DNA of 64,000 bases from Chrysoperla carnea (GCF_905475395.1 NC_058341.1:68331501-68395500), one strand, 5' to 3'. Shown: positions 47,341-59,145, counted from the first letter of the stretch. Translations and numbers: made by a program. Notes: a model not told the origin generated them from the letters alone.

Positions 47341-47724
47341 TTTCGATAGCATATATTTGACCCCTGTTATATCGTTCGCTTGACTGACCGCAGTATGCGT
47401 GTGTATACAACTACTATAACCAATCCTCAAATGATCAGCTTTAGTAAATTTTACGTAAATTTTTAAATTTTGGGCTGACTCTCCCATAATAATAATATTA
47501 AATAATAATGTAGAAGAATAGTAAAAATATTGAACGGCTACCCTTAAAATTGAAGTAAAATAAAATATATATAAGCAGATGTAAAAATAAAAAAATACAA
47601 CCAAAAGTAGATGAGGAACATGAAAAAAATAATTATTCTTACGTCCGCGCAGCAAGAGTCAACTTTCTTCCTACTATGCGAAACAAAGTTGCCGCTTTCC
47701 GCCTCTATCGGGGAAAAAATAGTT
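47341..47724. other. Non-coding stretch
   Basis: The 107-codon minus-strand frame at 47332-47655 and the frame at 47611 have no recognisable motif and overlap repeat sequence. Confidence 0.4.
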
Positions 47725-47814
47725 CACACACCACGGGAGCAAATAAAGTATATCTCAGATCTCATGTTTGTCATGAGATCTGAGCCTTTCTTTACGTTTG
47801 CTCCCTGGGTGTGT
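47725..47814. repeat. 90 bp hairpin
   Basis: Arms of about 42 bases: cacacaccacgggagcaaat and 'ctcagatctcatg', a 5-base loop tttgt, then 'catgagatctgag' and 'gctccctgggtgtgt'. A small bulge lies in each arm. Confidence 0.85.
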
Positions 47815-48031
47815 AATATACTGTTTTTTAAATTGGTGTTAATCTGTACCAGAATAACCAAATTATATGGAATAAAATAAACTAGATTAAAAATTAAAAA
47901 AAGAAAAATAAATAAATTTTACAAAAATTTACAGTTATCTAACGTATATACATGTGACAAGTATGTTTGTCGTTTAATTAGTGTAGACTTTTTACCAGTT
48001 TTATTTGAAGAGATTAAATGGTGATCCAAAA

Positions 48032-48063
<32 letters not shown>

Positions 48064-48431
48064 TTGGGCCGTGTTTCTTCTTAGTTAATTGTTTTTAAAA
48101 GAATTTTTTGTTAATTGTTCTTTGAATTTTGTTTTTGTTGACTAGTCTAAAGTGTTTTTATTTATGACTTACTATTTTAGTATAAATAGCAGCAATCTTC
48201 AAATACAATTTTTAGTGCTTGAAAATGTCTTAAATTGAAGAAAACATATGTCACAATAGATTTTTATTAAAAAAAACTAGTGGATTACTTCAAAGTGAAA
48301 ACACATATAATAAAGTATATTACGTGTATATTTCTTGTATTAATTTAAAATTCAATTCCACAAAGTAAAGTTCGCCACAATCAATTATATTTTTCTTGTT
48401 CATTTATCTATCACATTTCGCTTTTATTTTA
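47815..48431. other. Non-coding stretch with A run and CA repeat
   Basis: It contains a 21-base A run (48028-48048) directly followed by CA repeats (48049-48062). No other feature. Confidence 0.6.
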
Positions 48432-48996
48432 TTTTTATACCATGTAAATATGAAATATACATAGTATATTAAGTTTAGTCCTAAGTTTGTAACGCTTAAA
48501 AATAATGATGCTAGGAAAAAAATTTTGTCATACGTGCTCACTAAATCACCTAATTAGTCCATTTCCGGTTGTCCGTCCGTTCGTCCGTCTGTGGACACAA
48601 GAACTCAAAAACGAAAAAAGATATCGAGTTGAAATTTTTACAGCGTACTCAGGACGTAAAAAGTTAGGTCAAGTTCGTAAATGAGCATCATAGGTCAATT
48701 GGGTCTTGAATCCGTAGGACCCATCTTGTAAACCGTTAGAGATAGAACAAAAGTTTAAATGTAAAAAATGTTCCTTATCAAAAATTAAACAACTTTTGTT
48801 TCAAACATTTTTTCGTAAACATCACTGTTTACCCGTGAGGGCGCCAATTAGGCGGAAATTTTATAATATGTACTATACTTGATTATCAGTTATGTATGTG
48901 TCACATGTTTGTACGTGTAATGTGATAAAGAAATCAACACTGACTATGCATGGTATTTCAACAATTAACTCAGTCAATTGTTTGTTTTCACTTGTT
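48432..48996 (+). repeat. Dispersed family A, complete copy
   Basis: It closely resembles 39838-40400 over its full length, including 'ataccatgtaaatatgaaat', 'tccatttccggttgtccgtc', 'gacccatcttgtaaaccg', 'aaacatcactgtttacccgt' and 'tatgcatggtatttcaac', ending cacttgtt. The 75-codon frame at 48892 is a by-product. Confidence 0.87.
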
Positions 48997-49004
48997 ATTT
49001 TTAT

Positions 49005-49645
49005 GCTCTGTATATATGTAATATATATACATATATCAATATATATTGTCGTTATTCCAAGTTTGTATCGCTTAAAAATATTGATGCTAGCAACAAATTT
49101 TTGGTATAGGTGTTCATAAAATCGCCAAATTAGTCCATTTTCGGTTATCAGTCCGCCTGTCCGTCTGTCTGTGGACAGGATAAATAAAAATCAAACTGAA
49201 ATATCAAGCTGAAATTTTTATAGCGTACGTAAAAAATGTAAGGACGTAAAATGTGAGGCTTTGTTCGTAAATGGGCAACATAGGTCAATTGGGTTGTGCG
49301 TCCGATCAAAAGTATTCCTTATAAAAAAATAAACGAAACTTTGGTGTCCATTTTATTCAAAACTATAAAAGAGAGAGAGTTTAAAATTTGCAAGTAGCTT
49401 TAACTAGTGGTCTTCTTGAAAACATTCTTGAAAAACACAAAAATAATTCTAGAAAATGCTATCAAAAATTATCAAAATTTTCGAAATACAAATAAATGGC
49501 GACCGAAAAGCCGCCATAATTGTGTTAGTTTTTCAAACTCTTCTAATTTATAAAGAATTGCATTGTGCACTGATATTCAACACTTCTATACAGGATATTT
49601 CAACAATTAACTCAATCAATTGTTTGTTTTCACTTGTTTTATTAT
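49005..49645 (+). repeat. Dispersed family A, subfamily 2 copy in tandem
   Basis: It begins within ten bases of the end of the preceding copy. The 5' half follows family A ('gtataggtgttcataaaatc', 'ccgcctgtccgtctgtctg'). The 3' half differs and has 'aactttggtgtccatttta' and 'aactataaaagagagaga', as in the fragment at 9340, before rejoining the common 3' end ('caattaactcaatcaattg'). Confidence 0.8.
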
Positions 49646-49975
49646 AATTTTAATAAATGCTACTGAAGAGGATCAGAGCCAAAGCAATCGAAACCAGTAT
49701 AGCTAATTAATTTTTATAAATTGAATAAAGTAAGTCGAATATACCGATAATTTTATAATCACTTATAGCAATAACTGTCATATATGCAGAAGTGTGTTGA
49801 TTATTTATCAATCTCCCTTATACTTATTTTCAATATTATTCTCATTTTCATCTCGCCTTATTAGTTACACCAAAGCGTCTGATTCATTACAAAGAAATTA
49901 CATACCTCGCTTAGTTATAAGAAAAACTAATAAATATGGTGAAACCATTTATAAAACCACTTTATGTAGAACTAT
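49646..49975. other. Non-coding stretch
   Basis: The 75-codon frame at 49794-50021 has no known motif and runs into the foldback. Confidence 0.4.
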
Positions 49976-50199
49976 TATAATGAACGTTCCCTTTACTATT
50001 TCACATTTTCGTAGTATATAATTATAAGTATGTTGTTTAACAATTGTAAAGAAAGTAAATTCTTATAGCTATGCTGTTCGTAGTTCTCCAAATTTAATAC
50101 GCATAAGTAGTCTCAACGAATTCCTCTTCAATTGTTAAATAACATGCTCATTATTATATTCTGTAAAAATGTGAAATGGTAAAAGGAATGTTCATTATA
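49976..50199. mobile_element. 224 bp foldback MITE
   Basis: Inverted arms of about 70 bases: tataatgaacgttcccttta and 'tttcacattttcgtagtata' pair with 'aaaaatgtgaaatgg' and 'taaaaggaatgttcattata'; 'tgttgtttaacaattg' pairs with 'caattgttaaataaca'. Confidence 0.85.
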
Positions 50200-51132
50200 C
50201 AGTGCAATGGCGTGCATTACATATAGACAGAAAGACACTGCCTACCCTATATAATTCAGACAAATATATATTACTGACTTAAGACAGTGTCTTTTACCAC
50301 ACGACTATCTACGACATTTACCGAAGTAGCTTCGTTTCTTATTCATATAAATAAACCTACACTACAAGTTCTGCCATTTGATTGATAAGTTGTGAGTTGA
50401 TCACCACAATTTATAACGATTAGTGATCTACACTCATAAAGTACTATTACTCCTTCGTCTTATTGTTTTTATACTGAGTCGAGTTGAATATTGATTGTTT
50501 TGGTTTGTTTGCGGTTATATTATCAGGTGTTTAAGATTTGAACGTTGATAATAGAGAAAAATGGATAATATTCACTGCCATACTTGTTTAGATGGTGTGT
50601 ATATAGAACATAAAAATTATGCGTTTTCACAACTATATTTCGATGGCAAAAAAGAAATGATCGTGAAAGGTCGTTGTAGCAGAATTTGCAATTAATACAA
50701 ACTAAAGATAAAGTCAATCGTAAATTCAACACAAAACGATCTGATTCATATTATTGGCTTACTGGTTGCAAATAGAGCAATCGGTTGTTTTGTTTCTCTT
50801 GTCTACTATTTGCCAACAATAAAACCATTTGGAACGATACCGGTTACAACAATTTTCATAATTTTTCTACGACCGCAAAAAAACACGTTCAATCTGAAAA
50901 ACACTTAGCAGCTTCTCTTAAGTATCACACCTTTGAATAAAATCCGTATACTCACACCACGATCTTTTAACTGCTATTATTTAATTGTACTCTTTCTAAA
51001 ATCAGCCAATCTATGGATATTTGTGGTGCGATGAACCAAAACTGACATGCAATATTTTTGATTACATAGTAGCTTTTAAATATTTCTGCCTACCCTGTCT
51101 AAAAACTCCACTGTTATGTACGCCACTGTTAT
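50200..51132. other. Non-coding stretch
   Basis: A small inverted pair (aaagacactgcc at 50232 and the complement of gacagtgtctttta at 50283) could be a short MITE. No gene. Confidence 0.4.
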
Positions 51133-52650
51133 ACAGGGTAATAAACCAGTCTCCTGGTAGTCAAAATCGATCCCAATAAAAAAAGGCGAATGACTGAAAG
51201 CACTATTTTCAGAAGTAATTTTATGTGCTGATCACGAATTTTTGAGTCATTTTGCTCCCAGAGGGTAAACAGATATGGTCATTTTAAATCGCGAAATTTG
51301 AATTAAAAATGGAAATTTCGGTTTTCTTGTGTCTAGCTGAACAGAGAGGTCAGATCAAAAAAGTTTTCAGACAACAGTTGTACATACGCACAATTATCCG
51401 CCCTCTAAGAGTTATATAAGGGTCATGAGCCCCCGATACGGCCCCTTAAGCCCATTTTTACCGTTTTTTTAAATGATTTTTTTCGAGTTGGAGGTAGACT
51501 CTAAAAATAAAATGTATGCCGAGACAGATAGTTTTTTTGCCGTTTCACCTCGTTTTTTTTTTGCATATCACCACTTGGGGCGCCAAAATCATTCATTTGC
51601 TGAGTATCGTAAAATTTAGTTTTTAGGCCCAAAAATGCAGTTTTTAAAAAAAATCAAAATAAGTCTTGTAGATTTAGGTCAGTATACTACCTAAAAATAC
51701 CATCCACTGTAAGTTTGGTCAATATCCCGACTTCTGAGCTAACTCAGAAAAATTAGGACTATGAAAAAGTGGTAATTTACCGAGGTTAGAATTATTTTAG
51801 ATTGGCCACATTACACTTTGTTAGAGCAGACTACGGCCAACTGTTGCCGTCAACCAATTTATTTTATCTCATCTAAAACCGGAGATATTGGTAAAGATGC
51901 GTTTGGGGCTACCCTGAAACCAATTTTGGGCTAGGAAAAATAATTCAAAATATGGGCGGTATATTAGGGCCCCCTCAGTTTAAATCCAAGTTTGCGACTT
52001 CCTAGTTATCAATAACATAATTCTAAAGTACTGTGAAGATCAAGAAAAGTGCGCGAGTTTCACTAATCTTAGCTTTATTATTTTTCGAGTTATTTCACGA
52101 TAAAGACAATTTTTCGTTTTTCTTTAATTTTTATTTTTATTTTTTTTTTTTTTTTGTATTTAAATTGCCATATTTCGAAAACTCTGTATCCGAAACTGTT
52201 AAAAGTTTTGAGCATGTTGTCAGTACCCATAATTAAAGTAAACTGGAAAGCAGCAAGCATTAATTTTTGGTCCCATGGTAAATTCATCAGTTTTTGTGCT
52301 GAAAAAACCATAAAAAATGGTACGAGCAACTTGCTTTTCATTATAACTCCGTTAGTTTTTGTACAAATGACTTGAAACTTTTTACATTTTCAAGGTGGTT
52401 TCTATAGTACTATAAAATGTATAATATACTTTTTTCAAAAAAGTACAATTTTTCAGTTATTTGTTTTTGAATACTCCGAATTTCAATCGCCAATAACTCG
52501 AAAAGTATTGACTTTTGGAAATATACTTAAATGGCACATTTTCTTAAAACTTATCCCTATATCGATTTCCCTTGCATTTTCAACATATATTTTTACACTC
52601 CCTAGAAGTCAAATTTTCGAGTCAATCGGAGTTATACGAAATAATTTATA
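51133..52650. other. Long non-coding block, possible decayed DNA transposon
   Basis: It starts with atacagggtaataaaccagt, which resembles the end of TA-type transposons (compare family G). The block is less AT-biased than its surroundings (for example 'cccgatacggccccttaagc' at 51437) and has no frame above about 80 codons. 52090-52341 (minus strand) and overlapping plus-strand frames have no motif. No matching right end was found. Confidence 0.4.
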
Positions 52651-54339
52651 GGTTTAACCCTCGTATACTACTATTGGTACTATTACTAGCAAATAAAATT
52701 CCAGAAAGAAAAGCATTCAATACTAAGAATATAAATTAAACTTTTCATTGTAATAAAAGTAGGTATGTGTAGGTATGTATCTCGTGATATTTCAAGTATG
52801 ATATTATTATTAAAATGTAACTTGTTGTTGTTGTTGTTGTTGTTTTGTAATATAATTTTCAACATTATAATGTAGGTATAGTAATGTAATGACTTTAAGG
52901 TGATTCATAAATCTAATTAACTTTTCAAATATGTAATAAAATATAATAAATGTAGGTATACTATCCTTCTTATTTTTCATACAACAATTCCATGTAATAA
53001 ATATAAGTAATGTTATATTATTTAGTTGAGTTTAAATTCATTAAGTTATTTTAATAAATTTATTTATCTGTTTTTAAAACCATAAAATATTTATTTTTAT
53101 TTATAGAAGAGGCGTTCGAAGGAGTTTTGTTTGTAAATATGACAACCGTTGGCATTATTATTCCTGAAACCCCAAAGTGTGTTAAGAAAAGGCAAACAGG
53201 AGATAATTAACAATTTAGTTTTAAGTACGCCATTCACTGGTGAGCCCGCACGACAAACCTGGACGTTTGATTAATATGTATAAAATGTTATACATATTAG
53301 TCAGTCTCCTACGCTATGAATTTACTATCGATAGTGTTTGTGTATCTAACAAACTGACTTAATATACGTAATTAGTATATCACTACAGTTGGTTAGAGTG
53401 GTATGTTTATATTATTTTAGCTTAGGGCTCGACTCGCTCGTGAATGCTGAACCTAACACAATGTTACTAATGGGAATTATAAAATCTAATAATTAAAAAT
53501 TGAGGCTTTAGAATGAAGTAATCTTTAGTTACTCTTAAAATAAGACAACTTAGAATTTTATTGAAAGACATTCCAAGATTATTTTAGTATTTTGGTAAGC
53601 TCAAACTTAAATTGTTTAGCATCGTTTTTAGCTTTGAAAAGGGTCTTTTAATTTTTCCAAATATAAGAGTATTAATTGTTAGAAAACGAGATATTTTTGA
53701 CGAGTAATTTTATTTGTTCCAAAAATTAACATTTGACTGTCACTAACACGACTCAAAAGGACTCTGGCAACTAATAGCAGCATAGATTTACTGTTTCTTT
53801 GGAAAGTAAGGCAAATTAATGCCAGCTTATCTTACGGTCTTCAAATTTTACAAATGAAATTCCTTCTTTCGCCTGCTCTATTTATCTGTTTCCTTAATTA
53901 TGTTTTGTTTTGTTCTTGCATGCATAAGTTATAATATTACCTCTTTTGTATACAGTATATTAAATACTTTCAAATCAAAGCCTTTTTTAATTAGAACTTA
54001 TTTTTTAAATTTTAATAAGCGCCTAGAAAGTTTTGATTTAATTTTTTAATAAGGAAATAACAGATTTGAAATTGATTTGTACACTGAAAAAAAATTATTA
54101 ATACCATACGATATGAGATTGTTTCAACCTCATCGCGAGGCCAAATATCGCGAATGGTGTCAGAAATATGACACAACTACCGTACGGAGTTGAGTGGTGG
54201 AGTTGACACAAACGCATGGGTTGTTTGTATGAAACTAATATACTGTCTAACAAATTTTAAATATTTTTGTTTTGAATATAGTATCAAAATACTGGTGTGA
54301 TTGTCACAACCACATGAGCAAGTAAAAAAATAAAAGATA
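52651..54339. other. Non-coding AT-rich stretch
   Basis: It contains a TTG microsatellite (52820-52845) and a small hairpin at 53268-53298 (taatatgtata/tatacatatta). No gene. Confidence 0.45.
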
Positions 54340-54520
54340 TATACCTGCTACAGCTTAATCAACTGCGCTACGGATGATTGTTATATATAAACCTTGTTGG
54401 TATATGGTACATATTAAAAAAATTATCAATAAGTTTATTTCAAATTTTCTGTACGTTAGTAACAACAATCTTCATGCAGTTGGCTCAATCATATATTTAC
54501 TAGACATTAGGTTTAGATAA
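54340..54520 (-). repeat. tRNA-like repeat, copy 2 (truncated)
   Basis: It shares 'tacagcttaatcaactgcgc' (A-box complement), the following 'gattgttatatata', 'aagtttatttcaaa' and 'taacaacaatcttcatg' with 6130-6300. The B-box half is missing. Confidence 0.6.
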
Positions 54521-54745
54521 AAAATGTTAGTTTCTTTATGAGGATCAACTTTCTAATTTAAAGTGTTATTCTATCTCTCTTTGTTGTTTAGGATCTAAAT
54601 TGGCTATTAAAGAAACCCAATGAACGAAGTCCAATTTAATGCCAGAACATGATGTCCCCCATCAATCTCTGAAACTTTTAAACTTTTGTTTAAATTATTT
54701 TTTGATTGGTTAACTACAAAACGAGCTATTAGCCAATATACATTA
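54515..54745 (+). repeat. Dispersed repeat C, copy 2
   Basis: Inverted relative to 32795-33010; see that entry for shared blocks. Internal 'gaggatcaactttctaattt' also resembles part of family B. Confidence 0.75.
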
Positions 54746-55026
54746 AAATGTATACATTGAAATGTACATTATGGATTGAATTTTGTCTAATAAAAATGAA
54801 ATGTCAACACATTTGAAACTTCTTGTAATAAAAACTTTATCTAAGTTATTGGAGACATTTTATATTTTCACGGAAATTATGCTGATTTGTCTATGTAGAC
54901 TGTCTTGTGTCTGTTTTTAACAAATTTTCGATGCTTATTTCTTGTGAAATGAACGTTTAAGATATTTTATCAGTATCTTTCCGGTCAATAATTTTGGCAC
55001 GAATTACAATTAAAGATAAGTTTTTG

Positions 55027-56734
55027 TGGCATTTTTAAGATGACTTTATAAATTAACATCTTCTTTAAACTACCAACTGTGGCATTTTTGACAAAGTGGA
55101 AGCGTTTTTTAACCGCGATCTCAGTAATTGTGATCGAATCTGAAAGAGAATGAGTTGACAAAAGGACGGTCTAGGATTTGAGTGGAAGTCTATAAAACGA
55201 CTACAACTCTATGGATTAGTCAGTGAAATGTCAAAATTATTTGACAACAACAAAACGCATTTACATATCTTTTTACACTTAAGTTACTTTATTTCATTAA
55301 AAATATAAATATTCTTTGGTTTAGAATTCTAAAATTTGGCTTTAAATAAACCATTAAATGAATTTTAAAAAAAAAATGTAAACTAAAAATATCACAGTCA
55401 GATACACCAGGCTACATAACCTCTTCTGTGCAATGTTTTTTGTTAATTAAGTAAGTGTTTTTTGTTACATTATTATAAAATGATACTAGTTTTGAATTGA
55501 ACATTTCCGATCCAGGTGTTAAACAAAACAAAAACGTTCTCGAAATGACGTAAATCTTGTTCTGCGTAGTGAACCAAATAATTTATCTTCTGTATCCGAC
55601 CCGTGACTCAACGTAGTCAAGCATTAACACGGGGCCGAATATGGTGAAGATGACGAACCGCGAGGTGCAACGCAAATCGAGGATTTTGACACCCTTCCAT
55701 GGGCAGTCTGAACTCGTTGTCGGCTACACCTCTAAACGCGGTATTGATTCACTTCACAAAACAATCTTTACCATTCTTGACTAAAATCAAATCGGAAATG
55801 TTCAATTGGATAGTTCAAAAAAAATACGTATATTAAATTTTTTTTTTTTGGAATTTCTATAAGGTAAATCTCCAACAACGATATTATACGGATGGGGTGG
55901 AGAAAATATGATAAATAAAACAATACCTTAATTATCCAGGCAAAACCACCGCAGGATAACCGATACACGACCAAAAACAAACAACACCAGCCGTTGATGA
56001 AATGTCCAGGTATAAATAATTAATCGTTCATGTACGTCCATTTCTTTGAATTTATACCAATTATCTTTATTTCCAGAGTACATTATTGACTGCAAGATTT
56101 CCAGTTTCTCCACGATAGTATAATTATCGATGTAATATTAAAACGTGCTCGCGTTGCGGGCACGAACGTGTATATAATTAATTTTTAATAAATTTTCTAT
56201 TTGATGTGTACCCTTCAATGGTGATTTTTTTTTCAAGAGTTATTCCGTCGTTGATTATCCCAATCCATGAATTGTCGATGTAATATTAAAAACGTGCTCG
56301 CGTTGCGGGCACAAACGTGTAAAATTATTAATTTTAATAAAATTTTTATTCGAAGTGTACCCTTCAAGGGTGATTTGTTCAAGAGACCTCATTTTTAAAT
56401 TGTTTTTGGCTTTTTTACTCGGTTCTGTATTCCTACGCGAACTACGTTGTTTTTCGTTTGTTAAATTTTAATAATTATTGCGCATGGTGGCTATTCACAC
56501 GTTAGCGTGTACTAACGTCCGTTCACACGCTAGCGTGATTTTAATTCAACTTTTTTAATTGAATGATTTTTCTTTATTTTTTTATTTTGTGTGTGTGTTT
56601 AGATTTAGATAGGGTTTTTCTGTCCCCATTCGTATAATGATTTTGATCGCGCTTATTACTATAATTTGACTGATTTTTAATTACTGTCAACCAAACCTAC
56701 AATCAAAATACTTTGAACCTTATTGAACGGTTCA
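55027..56734 (-). repeat. Solo LTR of the gypsy family at the left edge
   Basis: Read on the minus strand it matches 1120-2744 from TGAACCG to TGCCA, including 'cacgctagcgtgtgaacgga', 'ttcatcaacggctggtgttg', 'gattcgatcaca' and 'aaacgcttccactttgtc'. No pol or polypurine tract adjoins it, so it is a solo LTR or a remnant. The flanking five bases are ttttg (left) and tttta (right), a possible but imperfect target duplication. A block of about 148 bases is duplicated in tandem (from 56127 and 56275, both starting tcgatgtaatatta), which the left LTR lacks. Confidence 0.8.
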
Positions 56735-56884
56735 TTTTAGATGACAAAATACACATATTTATGAAGGACATGTTATATAAGTTTCAATAAAAATGAAAAC
56801 AGCTACCATCTTTTAATCAATCACATTAAAATGTTGATGTTGAAACATTTATTGTACATAATACAACAAACTATACCATATCTG

Positions 56885-57435
56885 ATATGTTTAAAATATA
56901 CAGAACCAAAGTATTAAAGGCAAAATTTGATAACACAAAATTTTATCTAAATTTCAAACAGCTGTATCTGTGCGAAAAATCATTGAATTAGGAACAACTA
57001 TAGCTCGTTTGAAAACTTGTATATTTTGGTTTTGAAATCTCTTGCTCAAAAATTTTTATCACCACGCACAAAAGCTTCTTGAAAATAAGGTAAAAATTTT
57101 TATTTTTAAAACATGATAAAAAACAGAATAAACAAGCTTTTGAGTGGACTTAAAAAATTTGTTATAACATAATTTTTAAAAATTTGGTACGCTTCTAACT
57201 TTTATATAAATTTTAGCAATAACATTTCTCACCCTTTCCGCTCGCCGTGCAACGCAGCAAGGAGTTCTAAAAATTGGGCAATAGATTCCAAAATAAAAAA
57301 AATGTGTTTTCTAACGAGCTATTGTTGATCTAAATTCGATGAGTTTTTGGAAATATACAGCTGTTTGAAACTTTCATAAAATTTTTTGTTAAAAAAATGT
57401 TCCTTTAATACTTTGATTCTTTATACAATCATAAA
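56885..57435. mobile_element. Foldback element of about 550 bp
   Basis: Inverted arms of about 200 bases: 'gaaccaaagtattaaagg', 'atttcaaacagctgtat' and 'aacaactatagctcgtt' on the left pair with 'aacgagctattgttgatc', 'atacagctgtttgaaact' and 'cctttaatactttgattc' on the right. The centre includes a GC-richer word, 'cgctcgccgtgcaacgcag'. Confidence 0.85.
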
Positions 57436-57683
57436 ATTGCACATATTACTCTCAATCACTGCTATAGCAACTGAGTACGAACAGTTGAGCAAACGGACTC
57501 AATATGAATGTCTGGCCACTCTTTACCTATAGTAGACGCAATGAAAACCGTTGAAGTATTGTCATTTATCTATAAAATAAGTAAAGCAAAGCCTTTTGTT
57601 CCAGACACTAATTGATTTATCAGAAACTGGATGCATTATATATCAGTAATGAAACTATGGAAGCATTGTTTGCATTTATTTTA
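57436..57683. other. Non-coding stretch
   Basis: Nothing recognised. Confidence 0.4.
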
Positions 57684-57885
57684 ATAATATAATAATAATA
57701 ATAATAATAATAGGGGTTTAACCTCCGTATTTGTGACATACGCCTTATCACAGAGGCCACCCACACCATTATGGGCGTGGGTGTCCTCTGCACCACGGCA
57801 CCACGCCTGGATTCGAACCCGCAACCTAAGTCTAATAGTCCAACGTGCTATGACTAACGCCTTAGACCGCTGGGCCATTTAGGCT
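57684..57885 (-). mobile_element. tRNA-derived SINE, short variant
   Basis: On the minus strand the head is agcctaaatggcccagcggt (A box), the B box is gggttcgaatcc, and a GC-rich body holds 'ggcgtggtgccgtggtgcag' and 'acacccacgcccataatgg'. The 3' end 'gtggcctctgtgataaggcg' and 'tatgtcacaaatacggaggt' matches the SINE at 33608, with an ATT-type microsatellite tail. The 65-codon frame on this strand is a by-product. Confidence 0.88.
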
Positions 57886-58275
57886 CTCCTTTTTTTAGGT
57901 TTGCATTTAATTTCTAATAGTGGTAAGAGATAGAGGAAGACTTTAAATAAAAATGCAAACACGTTCTTTATACCTACTTATAAACAGGATTCTTTACGCT
58001 ATACGACACAGAAGATTATGGCTAAACGGCTTGATTTTTACAAAATATTCTTTCTGCAATATATTATTGGCTGTACATTTCAAAATTATTTTCATTATAC
58101 ATAGGATGCCCGGAAGAATGTATCAAAGTTATATTTTTTAGAGTGAGGTTGTAAGATCAAAATAAAAGTATTTTTTCATAAGGTGAACCTCACTTAAACT
58201 TCACGATTCTCGAAATATTCTGTATTTTCTGAAATTATTAATACTAATCTACTGAGTTTCTTGTCACAAATGTGA
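57886..58275. other. Non-coding stretch
   Basis: The 62-codon frame at 57953-58141 has no known motif. Confidence 0.4.
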
Positions 58276-58663
58276 CGTTGTGTGCGTAGTCATGGTGGGG
58301 ATAATAAAATCGATGCCAGCGCTTTAAGTGAAAAATTTTGGAGATAAAGTGGGCTGTTATGACTAATTTGCAATTATTTACATGTTAATGATATAGAAAC
58401 TGTCAAATTAAAATGATTGAAAAACACTAATTAATTAAACTTAATGCATTAAAAATTGTGAAAATAAGAAATCAAATTGTACAAATATTATTTTTCAAAT
58501 GTTAATTATCGTAATTATTTATTTAAATTTGTGAAACAAGAATATTAAATTTTAAATGTAAGTTTTCAATGCAATCCACACAATTATATATGCATCCATT
58601 AATTCTATAATTAAAGTAGTGTATCGTTGTCATGGAAACGAAATTCACGCTCGGAGCGAATAC
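58276..58663 (+). repeat. Dispersed repeat H, copy 2
   Basis: It is nearly identical to 16741-17118 in the same orientation. It ends 55 bases before the proposed Helitron 5' terminus. Confidence 0.85.
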
Positions 58664-58920
58664 AGGTTGTTCCAAAATTATGACTAGTGAATTACAAGTT
58701 TTAAACGATAATAACTTATCTATATATATAATAAAACTAAGTCGATAAAATGTGCGGGCCGATAAAACTTAAAAAGGAGTCCCGACACGATAAAGGGACT
58801 TATGTGGTGTGATAGCCCTTTATCCCTCCTCGAACAAGAAAGTTCCCGTTTTAATCTAAAGGGCATGTTTTTAAAGATATAAGGGACTTTCCGACCCTTC
58901 AACTTGGAAATTAAGTGCAT

Positions 58921-59024
58921 TGGCGCCATCTGTTATCGAATATTTGAACTTCGTTCAAGACATCCAATAGTCATAGTGTATAGTCTCCATAGTGGCGCCA
59001 TCTGTTATCGAATATTTGAACTTC
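58921..59024 (+). repeat. 32-base direct repeat, 72-base period
   Basis: tggcgccatctgttatcgaa followed by tatttgaacttc occurs at 58921-58952 and again at 58993-59024. The second copy leads straight into the heat-shock-type elements. Confidence 0.9.
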
Positions 59025-59027
59025 ATT

Positions 59028-59097
59028 AGAATACTCTAGAAGGTGTGAGAGAGAAATTTCTCGAATATTCTAGAGCCTAGCTCTCTGAATATATAAG
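59028..59097 (+). promoter_or_regulatory. Heat-shock-type promoter of the Helitron
   Basis: Heat shock factor binds alternating 5-base units nGAAn/nTTCn. At 59052-59071 four perfect contiguous units occur (agaaa tttct cgaat attct), followed by a partial fifth (agagc). A second weaker site at 59028-59042 reads agaat actct agaag. A gagagag tract (59047-59053) resembles GAGA-factor sites of fly heat-shock promoters. A TATA box, tatataag, is at 59090-59097, 19 bases after the HSE. Transcription would start near 59118-59122. The order matches known hsp promoters; inducibility is inferred. Confidence 0.75.
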
Positions 59098-59145
59098 AGC
59101 CCGGTGTCGCTCACCAGAGTTAGTTTAATTTGAACAGCGAAACGA

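Noticed and set aside
47332..47880. 107- and 89-codon frames on opposite strands as small genes
   Set aside because: They overlap repeat units and a hairpin; no domain, no splice or promoter signals that stand out.
52033..52375. Overlapping 67-83 codon frames
   Set aside because: They overlap on both strands across a long T run and give poly-Phe or poly-Lys translations.
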